Shown here: positions 1-6,285 of the stretch, piece after piece
How the letters are laid out: each line of letters begins with the position of its first letter
How positions within the stretch are numbered: position 1 is the stretch's first letter
DNA from: Gammaproteobacteria bacterium
GTDB taxonomy: Bacteria > Pseudomonadota > Gammaproteobacteria > DSM-26407
Reading direction: 5' to 3'
Length of the DNA stretch: 8,355 bases
NCBI GenBank assembly: GCA_028694565.1
Contig: JAQVKR010000095.1
Span: forward strand, 1-8,355
The notes under the pieces: model-generated
Databases searched by the model: none
Told to the model about the DNA's origin: nothing
What the model saw: only the letters and a program-made list of their open reading frames with translations
Translations under genes and position numbers: made by a program

Positions 1-15
1 CCGGGGTGGCGAGGG

Positions 16-44
16 CTGACGCGGGCGGCGCGGCTGATTACACT
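16..44 (+). promoter_or_regulatory. Candidate sigma70 promoter of galU
   Basis: A -35-like CTGACG (16-21, four of six matches to TTGACA, including the TGAC core) is followed after exactly 17 bases by a -10-like TACACT (39-44, four of six matches to TATAAT). Transcription would begin near position 51, giving a leader of about 60 bases before the galU ATG. The placement also argues against starting galU at the upstream in-frame codon at position 6, which would precede the promoter. Found by eye only. Confidence 0.5.
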
Positions 45-113
45 GTCGGAGGCGGTGCGGGGGATTTCCGCCCGGCGTGTCGGTTGAATGGCTCTGGATC
101 GGGAGGTGGGCGA

Positions 114-995
114 ATGGAAGGCAAGACCCTCAGAAAGGCGGTGTTCCCGGTGGCGGGACTGGGTACCCGGTTCCTGCCCGCGACCAAGGCGAGCCCGAAG
201 GAGATGCTTTCCATCGTCGACAAGCCCCTCATCCAGTACGCGGCCGAGGAAGCGGTGGCCGCCGGCATCGATACCCTCATCTTCGTCATCGGCCGGACCA
301 AGCGCGCCATCGCCGATCACTTCGACAAGGCCTATGAGCTCGAGGCGGAGCTGGCGGCGCGGGGCAAGGAGAAAGCGCTCGAGTTGGCCCGGGTGCTGCC
401 CTCCCACGTGAACTGCGTCTACCTGCGCCAGGCCGAGGCGCTGGGCCTCGGCCACGCGGTCTCCCTGGCCGGCCCGGTGGTGGGGGACGAGCCCTTCGCG
501 GTCATCCTCGCCGATGATCTCATCGACGGGGGTGACGAACCCTGCATCGCCCAGATGCGCCGCGTCTACGAGCGCGAGGGCGTCAGCGTGCTGGCGGTGG
601 AGGAGGTGGACCCGGACAAGACCGACCAGTACGGCATCGTCAAGGTCGGCGAGACCGAGGGCCGCGCCAGCCGGGTGGAGAAGATCGTGGAGAAGCCGAA
701 GCCGGACGTGGCGCCCTCCAACCTCGGCGTGGTCGGGCGCTACATCCTCACCCCCCGCATCTTCTCCATGCTCAGGCAGACCACGCCCGGCGCCGGCGGC
801 GAGATTCAGCTCACCGACGCCATCAGCATGCTGCTGCAGAAGGAGGCCGTACTGGCCTACCGGTTCGCGGGCAAGCGCTATGACTGCGGCTCCAAGCTGG
901 GCTTCCTGGAGGCGAACGTGGAGTACGCGCTCAAGCACCCGGAGCTGGGCGGCAAGTTCGCCGATTACCTGCGCCACCGGCTGGAATCGGTCTAG
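114..995 (+). CDS. galU: UTP-glucose-1-phosphate uridylyltransferase GalU
   Basis: Makes UDP-glucose and pyrophosphate from UTP and glucose-1-phosphate in the cytosol, supplying glucosyl donors for lipopolysaccharide, capsule, trehalose and other glycans. The 293-residue product has the GalU nucleotidyltransferase signature near the N-terminus ([12 protein letters not shown] at 11-22, then KASPKEM to 31). It also has [12 protein letters not shown] (105-116), the metal-binding ADDL (133-136), the sugar-phosphate segment EKIVEKP (189-195), GEIQLTDAI (229-237) and YDCGSKLGF (256-264). Length is normal for the family (about 280-300). The frame stays open back to position 6, but I start at ATG 114: a strong Shine-Dalgarno GGAGGT (102-107) sits six bases upstream, the family similarity begins there, and the extra 36 residues are Gly/Ala-rich without family resemblance. 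No same-strand neighbour lies in the window; the gene converges on the M16C peptidase. RfbA/RmlA-type thymidylyltransferases are related, but the motifs are those of GalU. Confidence 0.97.
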   Translation: MEGKTLRKAVFPVAGLGTRFLPATKASPKEMLSIVDKPLIQYAAEEAVAAGIDTLIFVIGRTKRAIADHFDKAYELEAELAARGKEKALELARVLPSHVNCVYLRQAEALGLGHAVSLAGPVVGDEPFAVILADDLIDGGDEPCIAQMRRVYEREGVSVLAVEEVDPDKTDQYGIVKVGETEGRASRVEKIVEKPKPDVAPSNLGVVGRYILTPRIFSMLRQTTPGAGGEIQLTDAISMLLQKEAVLAYRFAGKRYDCGSKLGFLEANVEYALKHPELGGKFADYLRHRLESV

Positions 996-1171
996 GAGCC
1001 CGCCGGGCTTGCGCGATCATGGCGGGCCGGATGAGTGGGAGAGCGGAGACAGGCAGGGACGATTTCGAGCCGCATAGCGGGCCCGCGTAACGAAATGCCG
1101 GACCCATAGGCACCGTTGTCCCGTCTGCGCGGCGGGATTCCGCGTCCGCGGCTCCGGGTCGCGGATACCGG

Positions 1172-1207
1172 ACGGAGAAGGGCGGCCGGTGGGCCGCCCT
1201 TCTCCGT
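1172..1207. terminator. 16-bp perfect hairpin, probable bidirectional terminator
   Basis: Bases 1172-1187 pair perfectly with 1192-1207 around the four-base loop GGTG. The stem starts ACGGAGAAGGGC and is GC-rich towards the loop. It lies between the convergent galU and peptidase stop codons, where a shared terminator is expected. On the plus strand it is followed by TTGTTGCGG, a poor U-tract; the minus strand has none. Smaller inverted repeats flank it on the left: 997-1001/1005-1009 directly after galU, and 1145-1150/1160-1165. The rest of 996-1237 holds no gene that I can see. Confidence 0.75.
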
Positions 1208-1237
1208 TGTTGCGGGGCGCGGTTGCCGGGGACGGCG

Positions 1238-4147
1238 TCAGAGTGTGGCGATCTCCAGGCCGAGGGCCTCGTTGCGCGCCAGCGTCTTCGCATCGGAGAT
1301 GACCGCCACACTGGCATTGGAACCGGCCAGGTAGCGCTCCGCCACCTGCCGCAGATCATCGAGCCCCACTTCCAGGATCCGCCGGCGGAAGCGCCGGCGC
1401 TGCTCCGCGGTGCGCCCGTGCAGGCGGCCGAAGAAGGCGCTCATCGCCTCCCGGGCCGGGGAGTCGGGACGGTCGATGCTGCCGATGACGCCCAGCACCG
1501 CCTCCTCCAGCAGGCGCGGCTCGATCCGGTTCTCCAGCAGCCAGTGGATCCCGCGATCGAAATCCTCCAGGGTCTCCGCCAGGCGCGGATCCCGGTAGGA
1601 GAAGAAGCGGAAGGCGGCGGTGTCCGGATCGTAGCCGGCGCCGGCACCGTAGGCGCCGCCCTGCTCGCGGATGGCCCGGTGCAGGAAGCCGTTGCGGAGC
1701 AGGGGGCCGAGCACGGTCAGGGCGGCGGCGTCGGGATGCTCCGGCGCGACGGTGGGGAAGGCCTTGGCGCAGAAGTTCACCTGGGTGTTGGTCGCCCAGC
1801 CCTGCCGGACGCTCCGGTTGACCGGCTCCAGGCGCAGCTTTCCGGAGGTGGCGGCCGGGTTCGCCTGCCAGTGCCGTTCCACCTCCTTCAGCACGCCCCC
1901 GAGCGCGCTTTCCTCGGCCACCACCAGGAACTGGCGCGGGGCGCAGGCGATGGCGTCGCGGATGGCGAGGAGCCGCCCGGAGAACGCTTCCAGCGCGGCC
2001 GCGTCGTCCAGGCTGTCATCCAGCGCCTTGAGCCTTCCGAGGCCCTGCAGGCCGCTCCAGCGGTGGCTCAGGGCGCCGCAGGGGGCCAGGCCCGCCGTCG
2101 CGGCCATCATGGCGAGGCCATGGCCGTTGTCGGTGATCGAGGATTCCCGGTGGGCGCGGATCTGGGAGACCAGCTCGCGCAGCCGCGACAGCTCGTCGAA
2201 GCGGGCCTGGAAGAAGGTTTGCTGCAGGAGACCGGCGAGGGCGTCCCGGTTGCGCTCCAGGGCCTTGCCGGAGAGGGTGAAGACGCCGTAGATGGACTGG
2301 GCGTCGTCGATGGCGCCGCGCACCGACGTCCCGGCGCTGATCCCGCCGGTGACCGCCGACTGCAGCGCCTGGATGTCCAGATAGCCGCGCTCCCCGATGC
2401 CCACCTCGGTCAGGAGATCGCAGAACAGGGGCAGCTCGTCCAGCATCTCGTCGGGAAATTCCGGCAGGTCCACCACCACCCTCTGGTAGACGAGGCCGTT
2501 GGTGCCCTGGGCATAGGCCGCCACCGGCGTGCCGGCGATGGTGGTGTCGGCGCCCTCGGCGATCTTCAGCTCGTCGGGCACGTCCGCCAGGGTCACCTTG
2601 GGCAGGATTTCGGGATCGTCGGACTGTTCCTGGCGCGCCTTCAGGGCGCGCGCCTGTTCCACGATCCGCAGCCGGTCGGCTTCGCCGAGCGTCTCCTTGA
2701 GCGCGGCCAGGCGCGCCCGCTCCTCGGCCGCGAGGCGATCGGCCAGCTCCGGATCGGGGGCCATGGTCAGGCGAATCCGGTGGGGATTGTCGAGGAGCAG
2801 GCGCCGGGTCAGGCTCCTGATGTAGCCGGGGTCCCGGATGGCCTCGCGCAGCTCCTTGAGCACCGCGTCGATATCCAGGACCGCCGCCGCGTCGCCGCCG
2901 TGCAGCACCGCCGGCAGGGCCTTGACCATCAGCTGCAGGCCATAGGGGAAGTGACCGCCGCCGACCTCGCGCTGGTGCAGCTCCAGCTGGTGCAGCACCG
3001 CCTCCACCTGGTCCTGGGGAACGCCGTCGCGGGCCACCCGCTCGAGGGTCTCCAGCACCAGCCGCTCCACCGCCTCCGCCTGTTCCGGATCGGATCCTTC
3101 CAGGCCGCAGGCGAAGATCGTTTCCCGGGTGGAGTCATCCAGCCCGCAGAGCTCCGAGGGCGCGGTGCCCAGGCCGGTGGTCTCCAGGGCCTGGCGCAGG
3201 GGCGAGCCGCTGTGGTCGAGCAGGACGCCCGAGAGCAGGTTGGCCTCCATGGCCTCCTTCAGGTCGGCGCTGTGGCCGAGCAGCCAGCCGAGCACCACGT
3301 GGGTCTTGCGCCGGGTGTCCGCCTCGCCCTCGAGCGGATAGCGGGTCTCGACCACCTGCGGGGCGCCGTAGCGCCGCTCGTCGGGAATGGCGAGGTCCAG
3401 TTCCAGCCGCTGAAAGCGCGACAGGGCCCAGGCCTCGATCCGTTCCTGGTGCTCCTCCACCGGGAAGCTGCCATAGGTCATGATGACGGCGTTGGAGGGG
3501 TGGTAGTGACGGGCGTGGAAGGCCTTGAGATCGGCATGGGTGAGCCTCGGAATCTCCGCCGGCTCGCCGCCGCTGTTGTAGTGGTAGGTGGTGGTGGGGA
3601 ACAGGGCGCTCTGCAGGTCGTCCCACAAGCGCCGCACCGGGGAGCTCATGGCCCCCTTCATCTCGTTGTAGACCACCCCCTTGTAGACCAGGTCGCTGGA
3701 GGGATCATCGGGGACGGCGAACTCCACCCGGTGGCCCTCCTGGGCGAAGTCCATCGCGTCCAGGGTGGGGAAGAAGGCCGCGTCGAGGTAGACCTCGAGC
3801 AGGTTGTAGAAATCCTTCCGGTTCTGGCTGGCGAAGGGGTAGGCGGTCCAGTCGCTGGCGGTGAATGCGTTCATGAAGGTGTTCAGCGACCGGCGGATCA
3901 TCATGAAGAAGGGATCCCGCACCGGATACTTGCGGCTGCCGCACAGGCTCGTGTGCTCGAGGATGTGGGCCACTCCGGTCGAGTCCTGGGGCACGGTGAG
4001 GAAGGCCACCAGGAAGGCGTTGTTCGGGTCGCCGGAGGCGAGGTGGAAATGACGTGCGCCGGTGGCACGATGCCGGTACTCCTCCACGTCGATGTTGAGG
4101 GAGGGGAGGTGGTCCGTGCGGATGTGCTCGAATGCCGGGTGTGTCAT
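1238..4147 (-). CDS. M16C zinc metallopeptidase, PreP/falcilysin type
   Basis: Predicted cytosolic zinc oligopeptidase of the pitrilysin clan, in the M16C branch of mitochondrial/plastid presequence protease (PreP), which degrades unfolded peptides up to several tens of residues. The 969-residue length matches PreP (about 970-1040) as a single-chain two-halved clamshell. The inverted zinc motif HILEH is at 61-65 (ligands H61 and H65, catalytic base E64). The distal zinc ligand is E162 in VVYNEMKGAMSSP (158-170), about 100 residues later as in PreP. A charged helical hairpin at about 466-507 would link the halves; LPKVTLADVP (515-524) opens the M16C-associated domain. The C-terminal half carries R827 and Y833 in REQGGAYG, with the spacing of the PreP pair that holds the substrate. 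No signal peptide or membrane segment is seen. ATG 4147 is preceded by GAGGT (4152-4156). It may be read with the hydrolase behind it (149-bp gap). The physiological substrate in bacteria is not evident from sequence. Confidence 0.93.
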   Translation of the reverse strand: MTHPAFEHIRTDHLPSLNIDVEEYRHRATGARHFHLASGDPNNAFLVAFLTVPQDSTGVAHILEHTSLCGSRKYPVRDPFFMMIRRSLNTFMNAFTASDWTAYPFASQNRKDFYNLLEVYLDAAFFPTLDAMDFAQEGHRVEFAVPDDPSSDLVYKGVVYNEMKGAMSSPVRRLWDDLQSALFPTTTYHYNSGGEPAEIPRLTHADLKAFHARHYHPSNAVIMTYGSFPVEEHQERIEAWALSRFQRLELDLAIPDERRYGAPQVVETRYPLEGEADTRRKTHVVLGWLLGHSADLKEAMEANLLSGVLLDHSGSPLRQALETTGLGTAPSELCGLDDSTRETIFACGLEGSDPEQAEAVERLVLETLERVARDGVPQDQVEAVLHQLELHQREVGGGHFPYGLQLMVKALPAVLHGGDAAAVLDIDAVLKELREAIRDPGYIRSLTRRLLLDNPHRIRLTMAPDPELADRLAAEERARLAALKETLGEADRLRIVEQARALKARQEQSDDPEILPKVTLADVPDELKIAEGADTTIAGTPVAAYAQGTNGLVYQRVVVDLPEFPDEMLDELPLFCDLLTEVGIGERGYLDIQALQSAVTGGISAGTSVRGAIDDAQSIYGVFTLSGKALERNRDALAGLLQQTFFQARFDELSRLRELVSQIRAHRESSITDNGHGLAMMAATAGLAPCGALSHRWSGLQGLGRLKALDDSLDDAAALEAFSGRLLAIRDAIACAPRQFLVVAEESALGGVLKEVERHWQANPAATSGKLRLEPVNRSVRQGWATNTQVNFCAKAFPTVAPEHPDAAALTVLGPLLRNGFLHRAIREQGGAYGAGAGYDPDTAAFRFFSYRDPRLAETLEDFDRGIHWLLENRIEPRLLEEAVLGVIGSIDRPDSPAREAMSAFFGRLHGRTAEQRRRFRRRILEVGLDDLRQVAERYLAGSNASVAVISDAKTLARNEALGLEIATL

Positions 4148-4270
4148 CGATACCTCGTCGGTGGTTCTGTTCGTCGGGGGCGGACGGGCCCGCCGGTCGG
4201 CTCACCTTGCAGCAGATGGGGGCGGGAGCCCGGAAAGCAAGTGTTCGGCATATGGTACGTGCCGCCGTCG

Positions 4271-4290
4271 CGGGGCGAAACCCGCCCCCG
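4271..4290 (-). terminator. Weak hairpin after the hydrolase gene
   Basis: Bases 4272-4277 (GGGGCG) pair with 4283-4288 (CGCCCC) around a five-base loop; one further pair (4271/4290) forms if one C is bulged. It begins a few bases past the hydrolase stop codon on the minus strand, where a terminator could lie, but no U-tract follows and the stem is short. It could equally be chance in GC-rich DNA. The rest of the 149-bp gap up to the peptidase gene shows no convincing promoter. Confidence 0.3.
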
Positions 4291-4296
4291 CCGGGG

Positions 4297-4977
4297 TCAT
4301 TGCCGCGCCGCGATCCAGTCGGCGACGACCGCCTCGATTTCAGCCCACACGGCCTGCTCGCTGCGGCCGCTGCGCTTCGGAACGGCGAAGCCGTGATCGC
4401 CTTCCTCTATGACATGCAATCGCGCCCGGGGTTCGAGGGCGGCGACGAGTTGCCGCAGGCGGTCGAGGCCGCAGAGCCGGTCGCGGCCGCCCTGGACGAA
4501 CAGCATCGGGCAGGGTATGGCCTGCAGGTGGGCCGAGCGCTCCCGTTCCGGCCTGCCGGCCGGATGGAGGGGATAGCCGAGCAGCACCAGGCCGTCCACC
4601 GCCGCGCCCGCGGCGGCGAGGTGGGTGGCGATCCGCCCGCCCATGGAGCGGCCGCCGATGAATACCCGTCGCGGCGACAGGGGATCCCGGTCCAGCGCCC
4701 CGAGCACGGCCCGCCAGGCGGCCTCCAGCCGCGACGCCCGATCCGGCGCCCGGCGGCCCTGCTCCCGGTAGGGAAAATTGAACTTCACGGCGAGCAGGCC
4801 CCGGCTGGCCAGTGCCTCGTGCAGCGCGCTGAGGAAGGGGGCGTGCATGTCCGTGCCGGCGCCGTGGGCCAGCACCACGGCGTCGCCGCGGCCCGGGCGG
4901 TAATCCTCCGGCACCAGCCAGACCGAGGAGACCGCGGCGGCGCCGTCGATGGCGATGGTTCGCTCCAGTCGCTGCAT
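4297..4977 (-). CDS. Alpha/beta hydrolase, KANL3/Tex30-like
   Basis: Small cytosolic serine hydrolase of the alpha/beta fold, 226 residues, resembling the KANL3/Tex30-like group (dienelactone-hydrolase-like core). The oxyanion/turn segment HGAGTDMH is at 38-45. The nucleophile elbow GGRSMGG (108-114) gives S111; the likely acid is D166 in GGRDRLC and the likely base H195 in EEGDHGF, so the Ser-Asp-His triad is complete and in order. N-terminal strands and the FNFPYREQGRR segment (67-76) fit the family. I start at ATG 4977, where similarity begins (MQRLERTIAI). Its Shine-Dalgarno is poor, so a TTG four codons upstream (4987-4989) is possible; the open frame running back to 5181 adds only Arg/Pro/Gly-rich sequence. 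No signal peptide or lid domain. It lies 149 bp upstream of the peptidase on the same strand and is divergent from the thioredoxin-like gene. The substrate cannot be told from sequence. Confidence 0.85.
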   Translation of the reverse strand: MQRLERTIAIDGAAAVSSVWLVPEDYRPGRGDAVVLAHGAGTDMHAPFLSALHEALASRGLLAVKFNFPYREQGRRAPDRASRLEAAWRAVLGALDRDPLSPRRVFIGGRSMGGRIATHLAAAGAAVDGLVLLGYPLHPAGRPERERSAHLQAIPCPMLFVQGGRDRLCGLDRLRQLVAALEPRARLHVIEEGDHGFAVPKRSGRSEQAVWAEIEAVVADWIAARQ

Positions 4978-5151
4978 GGCCGCCAAGGTTACACGCCCGC
5001 CCGGATGGGGGATAGCCGCGCCGAGAGGCCGGGGCGGGACCGCATGACCGGCGGGGGCTCCGGCTGTGCGGCGGCCTGGCGCCACCGCCTTCCGGCAGCC
5101 GCGCGATGGATGCGCGATCCACGGCCAGCCCCTGGCGCGGGGGCCGTTGCC

Positions 5152-5180
5152 TTGACTCCGCACGCCGCTGGGGTTACCCA
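5152..5180 (+). promoter_or_regulatory. Candidate sigma70 promoter of the thioredoxin-like gene
   Basis: TTGACT (5152-5157, five of six matches to the -35 consensus) lies 17 bases ahead of TACCCA (5175-5180, a weak -10 with only the first two bases matching). It lies in the 245-bp divergent gap between the hydrolase and the PRX_like1 gene and would give a leader of about 35 bases containing the strong ribosome binding site at 5211-5216. No comparable promoter for the hydrolase is visible on the other strand of this gap, and I see no gene in it. Confidence 0.45.
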
Positions 5181-5222
5181 TGCACTCTGAATGTCGAGCC
5201 CGACCGCGAGGGAGGAATACAG

Positions 5223-5804
5223 ATGTCCCTGACCCCGTCCACGATGCTGGAGCTGGGCACCCCGGCTCCCGATTTCAGCCTGCCCGAGCCGCTGACCGGC
5301 AAAACGGTCGGCCTGCGGGATTTCGCCGGCACGCCGGCCCTGCTGGTGGTGTTCATGTGCAACCACTGCCCCTACGTGAAACACGTGCAGCACGAATTGG
5401 CCGCCTTCATCCGGGAGTACCAGGAGCGGGGACTGGCGGCGGTGGGCATCAGTTCCAACGACGTCACCACCCACCCCGACGACGGGCCGGAGTTCATGGC
5501 CGAGGAGGCCCGGCGGCAGGGCTACACCTTCCCCTACCTCTATGACCGGAGCCAGTCGGCGGCCAAGGCCTACCGGGCCGCCTGCACCCCGGACTTCTTC
5601 CTCTTCGACGGCGGGCGGCGGCTGGTCTACCGCGGCCAGTTCGACGGCAGCCGCCCCGGCAACGACATCCCGGTCAGCGGGGAGGCGCTGCGCGCGGCGG
5701 TGGAGGCGGTGCTGGCGGGGCGGCCGGTGCCGGCGGAGCAGGTGCCGAGCATCGGCTGCAACATCAAGTGGCAGGCGGGCAACGAACCCGACTACTTCGG
5801 ATGA
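5223..5804 (+). CDS. Thioredoxin-fold redox protein, PRX_like1 family
   Basis: A 193-residue AhpC/TSA-type protein of the peroxiredoxin-like 1 group (cd02969 type), which combines a peroxiredoxin-like fold with a thioredoxin-like CXXC pair. The N-terminal LGTPAPDFSLPEP (11-23) is the usual AhpC/TSA/TlpA opening. The redox centre is C46-N-H-C49 in VVFMCNHCPYV (42-52). The cis-proline region is ACTPDFFLFD (120-129) with an extra cysteine, C121. The C-terminal PSIGCNIKW (175-183), with C179, is characteristic of this group. No signal peptide or membrane anchor, so a cytosolic thiol-disulphide or peroxide role is likely; substrate and reductant are unknown. ATG 5223 is clear: GGAGGA (5211-5216) lies six bases upstream and family similarity starts there. 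It is divergent from the hydrolase and followed on the same strand by the DUF971 gene 120 bp away. A cytochrome c maturation role (ResA/TlpA) is unlikely without an export signal. Confidence 0.9.
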   Translation: MSLTPSTMLELGTPAPDFSLPEPLTGKTVGLRDFAGTPALLVVFMCNHCPYVKHVQHELAAFIREYQERGLAAVGISSNDVTTHPDDGPEFMAEEARRQGYTFPYLYDRSQSAAKAYRAACTPDFFLFDGGRRLVYRGQFDGSRPGNDIPVSGEALRAAVEAVLAGRPVPAEQVPSIGCNIKWQAGNEPDYFG

Positions 5805-5855
5805 ATGCGGCGCTGGCGGGGATCCGGTTCGGCAATAACCCCTGAAACCCCGGCG

Positions 5856-5884
5856 TTGCCGCGGCCGCCGCGGCGGCCTAAGCT
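5856..5884 (+). promoter_or_regulatory. Possible promoter with a hairpin in its spacer, before the DUF971 gene
   Basis: TTGCCG (5856-5861, four of six -35 matches) and TAAGCT (5879-5884, three of six -10 matches) are 17 bases apart. The spacer is nearly pure G+C and contains a 7-bp inverted repeat, GCCGCGG (5858-5864) with CCGCGGC (5868-5874). The repeat could instead be the end of the upstream thioredoxin-like transcript, though no U-tract follows. Both readings are weak. The remainder of 5805-5924 holds nothing I recognise. Confidence 0.3.
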
Positions 5885-5924
5885 GTGCTCCACCGCCGAA
5901 ACGGGACGCGGAACCGAGGCTGCC

Positions 5925-6278
5925 ATGACCGAACAGCGTCACATACCCACCGATATCCGGCTGCACCAGCGGCGCCGGGTCCTGGAGCTGGCCTATCCCG
6001 ACGGGGTGGTCTTCGAGCTCCCCTGCGAATATCTCCGGGTTCACTCCCCCTCGGTGGAGGTGAGCGGCCTCGGCGAGCTGGTGAGCGGCCGGGAGCGGGT
6101 CAACATCACCGAGATCATCCCCATCGGCCGCTACGCCATCCGCCTGTTCTTCGACGACGGCCACAAGTCGGGCGTCTATTCCTGGGAGACCCTCTACGAC
6201 CTCGGGCTCAACAGGGAGCGCAACTGGGCGGCGTACCTCGCCCGGCTGGACGCGGCGGGCATCGCCCGCGAGGCGTGA
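5925..6278 (+). CDS. DUF971 (GBBH-like N-terminal domain) protein
   Basis: A 117-residue stand-alone DUF971 protein, the small domain that precedes the catalytic domain in gamma-butyrobetaine hydroxylase. Family marks in order: LAYPDG (22-27), LPCEYLRVHSPSVEV (32-46), and the run from IIPIGRY (64-70) through FFDDGHKSGVYSW (75-87) to YDLG (91-94). No oxygenase domain follows, so it is not itself a hydroxylase. The eukaryotic domain binds zinc through three Cys and one His; here only C34 and H80 are candidates, so a complete zinc site of that kind is not present. In other gammaproteobacteria such genes are often found near hslVU (recalled, not checked); here the neighbour is the PRX_like1 gene. 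ATG 5925 follows GAGG (5916-5919). The frame is open back to an ATG at 5805, directly after the previous stop, but that extension is Arg/Pro-rich and unlike the family. Its function is unknown. Confidence 0.9.
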   Translation: MTEQRHIPTDIRLHQRRRVLELAYPDGVVFELPCEYLRVHSPSVEVSGLGELVSGRERVNITEIIPIGRYAIRLFFDDGHKSGVYSWETLYDLGLNRERNWAAYLARLDAAGIAREA

Positions 6279-6285
6279 GCGCTCA
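6276..6285. repeat. 10-bp palindrome formed by two convergent stop codons
   Basis: TGAGCGCTCA is a perfect palindrome. Its first three bases are the TGA stop of the DUF971 gene (+), and its last three are the complement of the TGA stop of corA (-). Only four bases separate the two coding regions, so there is no room for an intergenic terminator, and no strong hairpin is seen nearby in either coding end. Confidence 0.9.

Noticed and set aside
6..113. An N-terminal extension of galU starting at position 6.
   Set aside because: It would overlap the likely promoter and adds 36 Gly/Ala-rich residues unlike GalU proteins; ATG 114 has GGAGGT at the right distance.
314..324. Short GC-rich inverted repeats scattered within coding regions as possible regulatory elements.
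   Set aside because: Stems of 5-6 bp are common by chance at this base composition, and those inside genes had no positional support.
996..1171. A possible small RNA or short gene between galU and the large hairpin.
   Set aside because: No start codon with a ribosome binding site, no promoter-like pair and no tRNA-like fold could be made out; only short hairpins are visible.
1223..4396. A 1057-codon open frame on the plus strand running antisense to the whole M16C peptidase gene.
   Set aside because: It mirrors the peptidase codon by codon, has low-complexity Gly/Ala/Val/Gln/His-rich composition with no family motif, and is the expected by-product of GC-rich third codon positions on the other strand.
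4132..5190. A 352-codon plus-strand open frame antisense to the alpha/beta hydrolase.
   Set aside because: The hydrolase has a complete Ser-Asp-His triad on the minus strand; the antisense frame has no start signal or family resemblance.
5805..5924. An upstream ATG for the DUF971 gene, directly after the thioredoxin-like stop, suggesting translational coupling.
   Set aside because: The extra 40 residues are Arg/Pro-rich and unlike the family, whereas ATG 5925 has its own GAGG and the usual family N-terminus.
4989..6164. A 391-codon open frame on the minus strand across the thioredoxin-like and DUF971 genes.
   Set aside because: It overlaps two genes with clear families and strong ribosome binding sites on the other strand and shows no recognisable domain.
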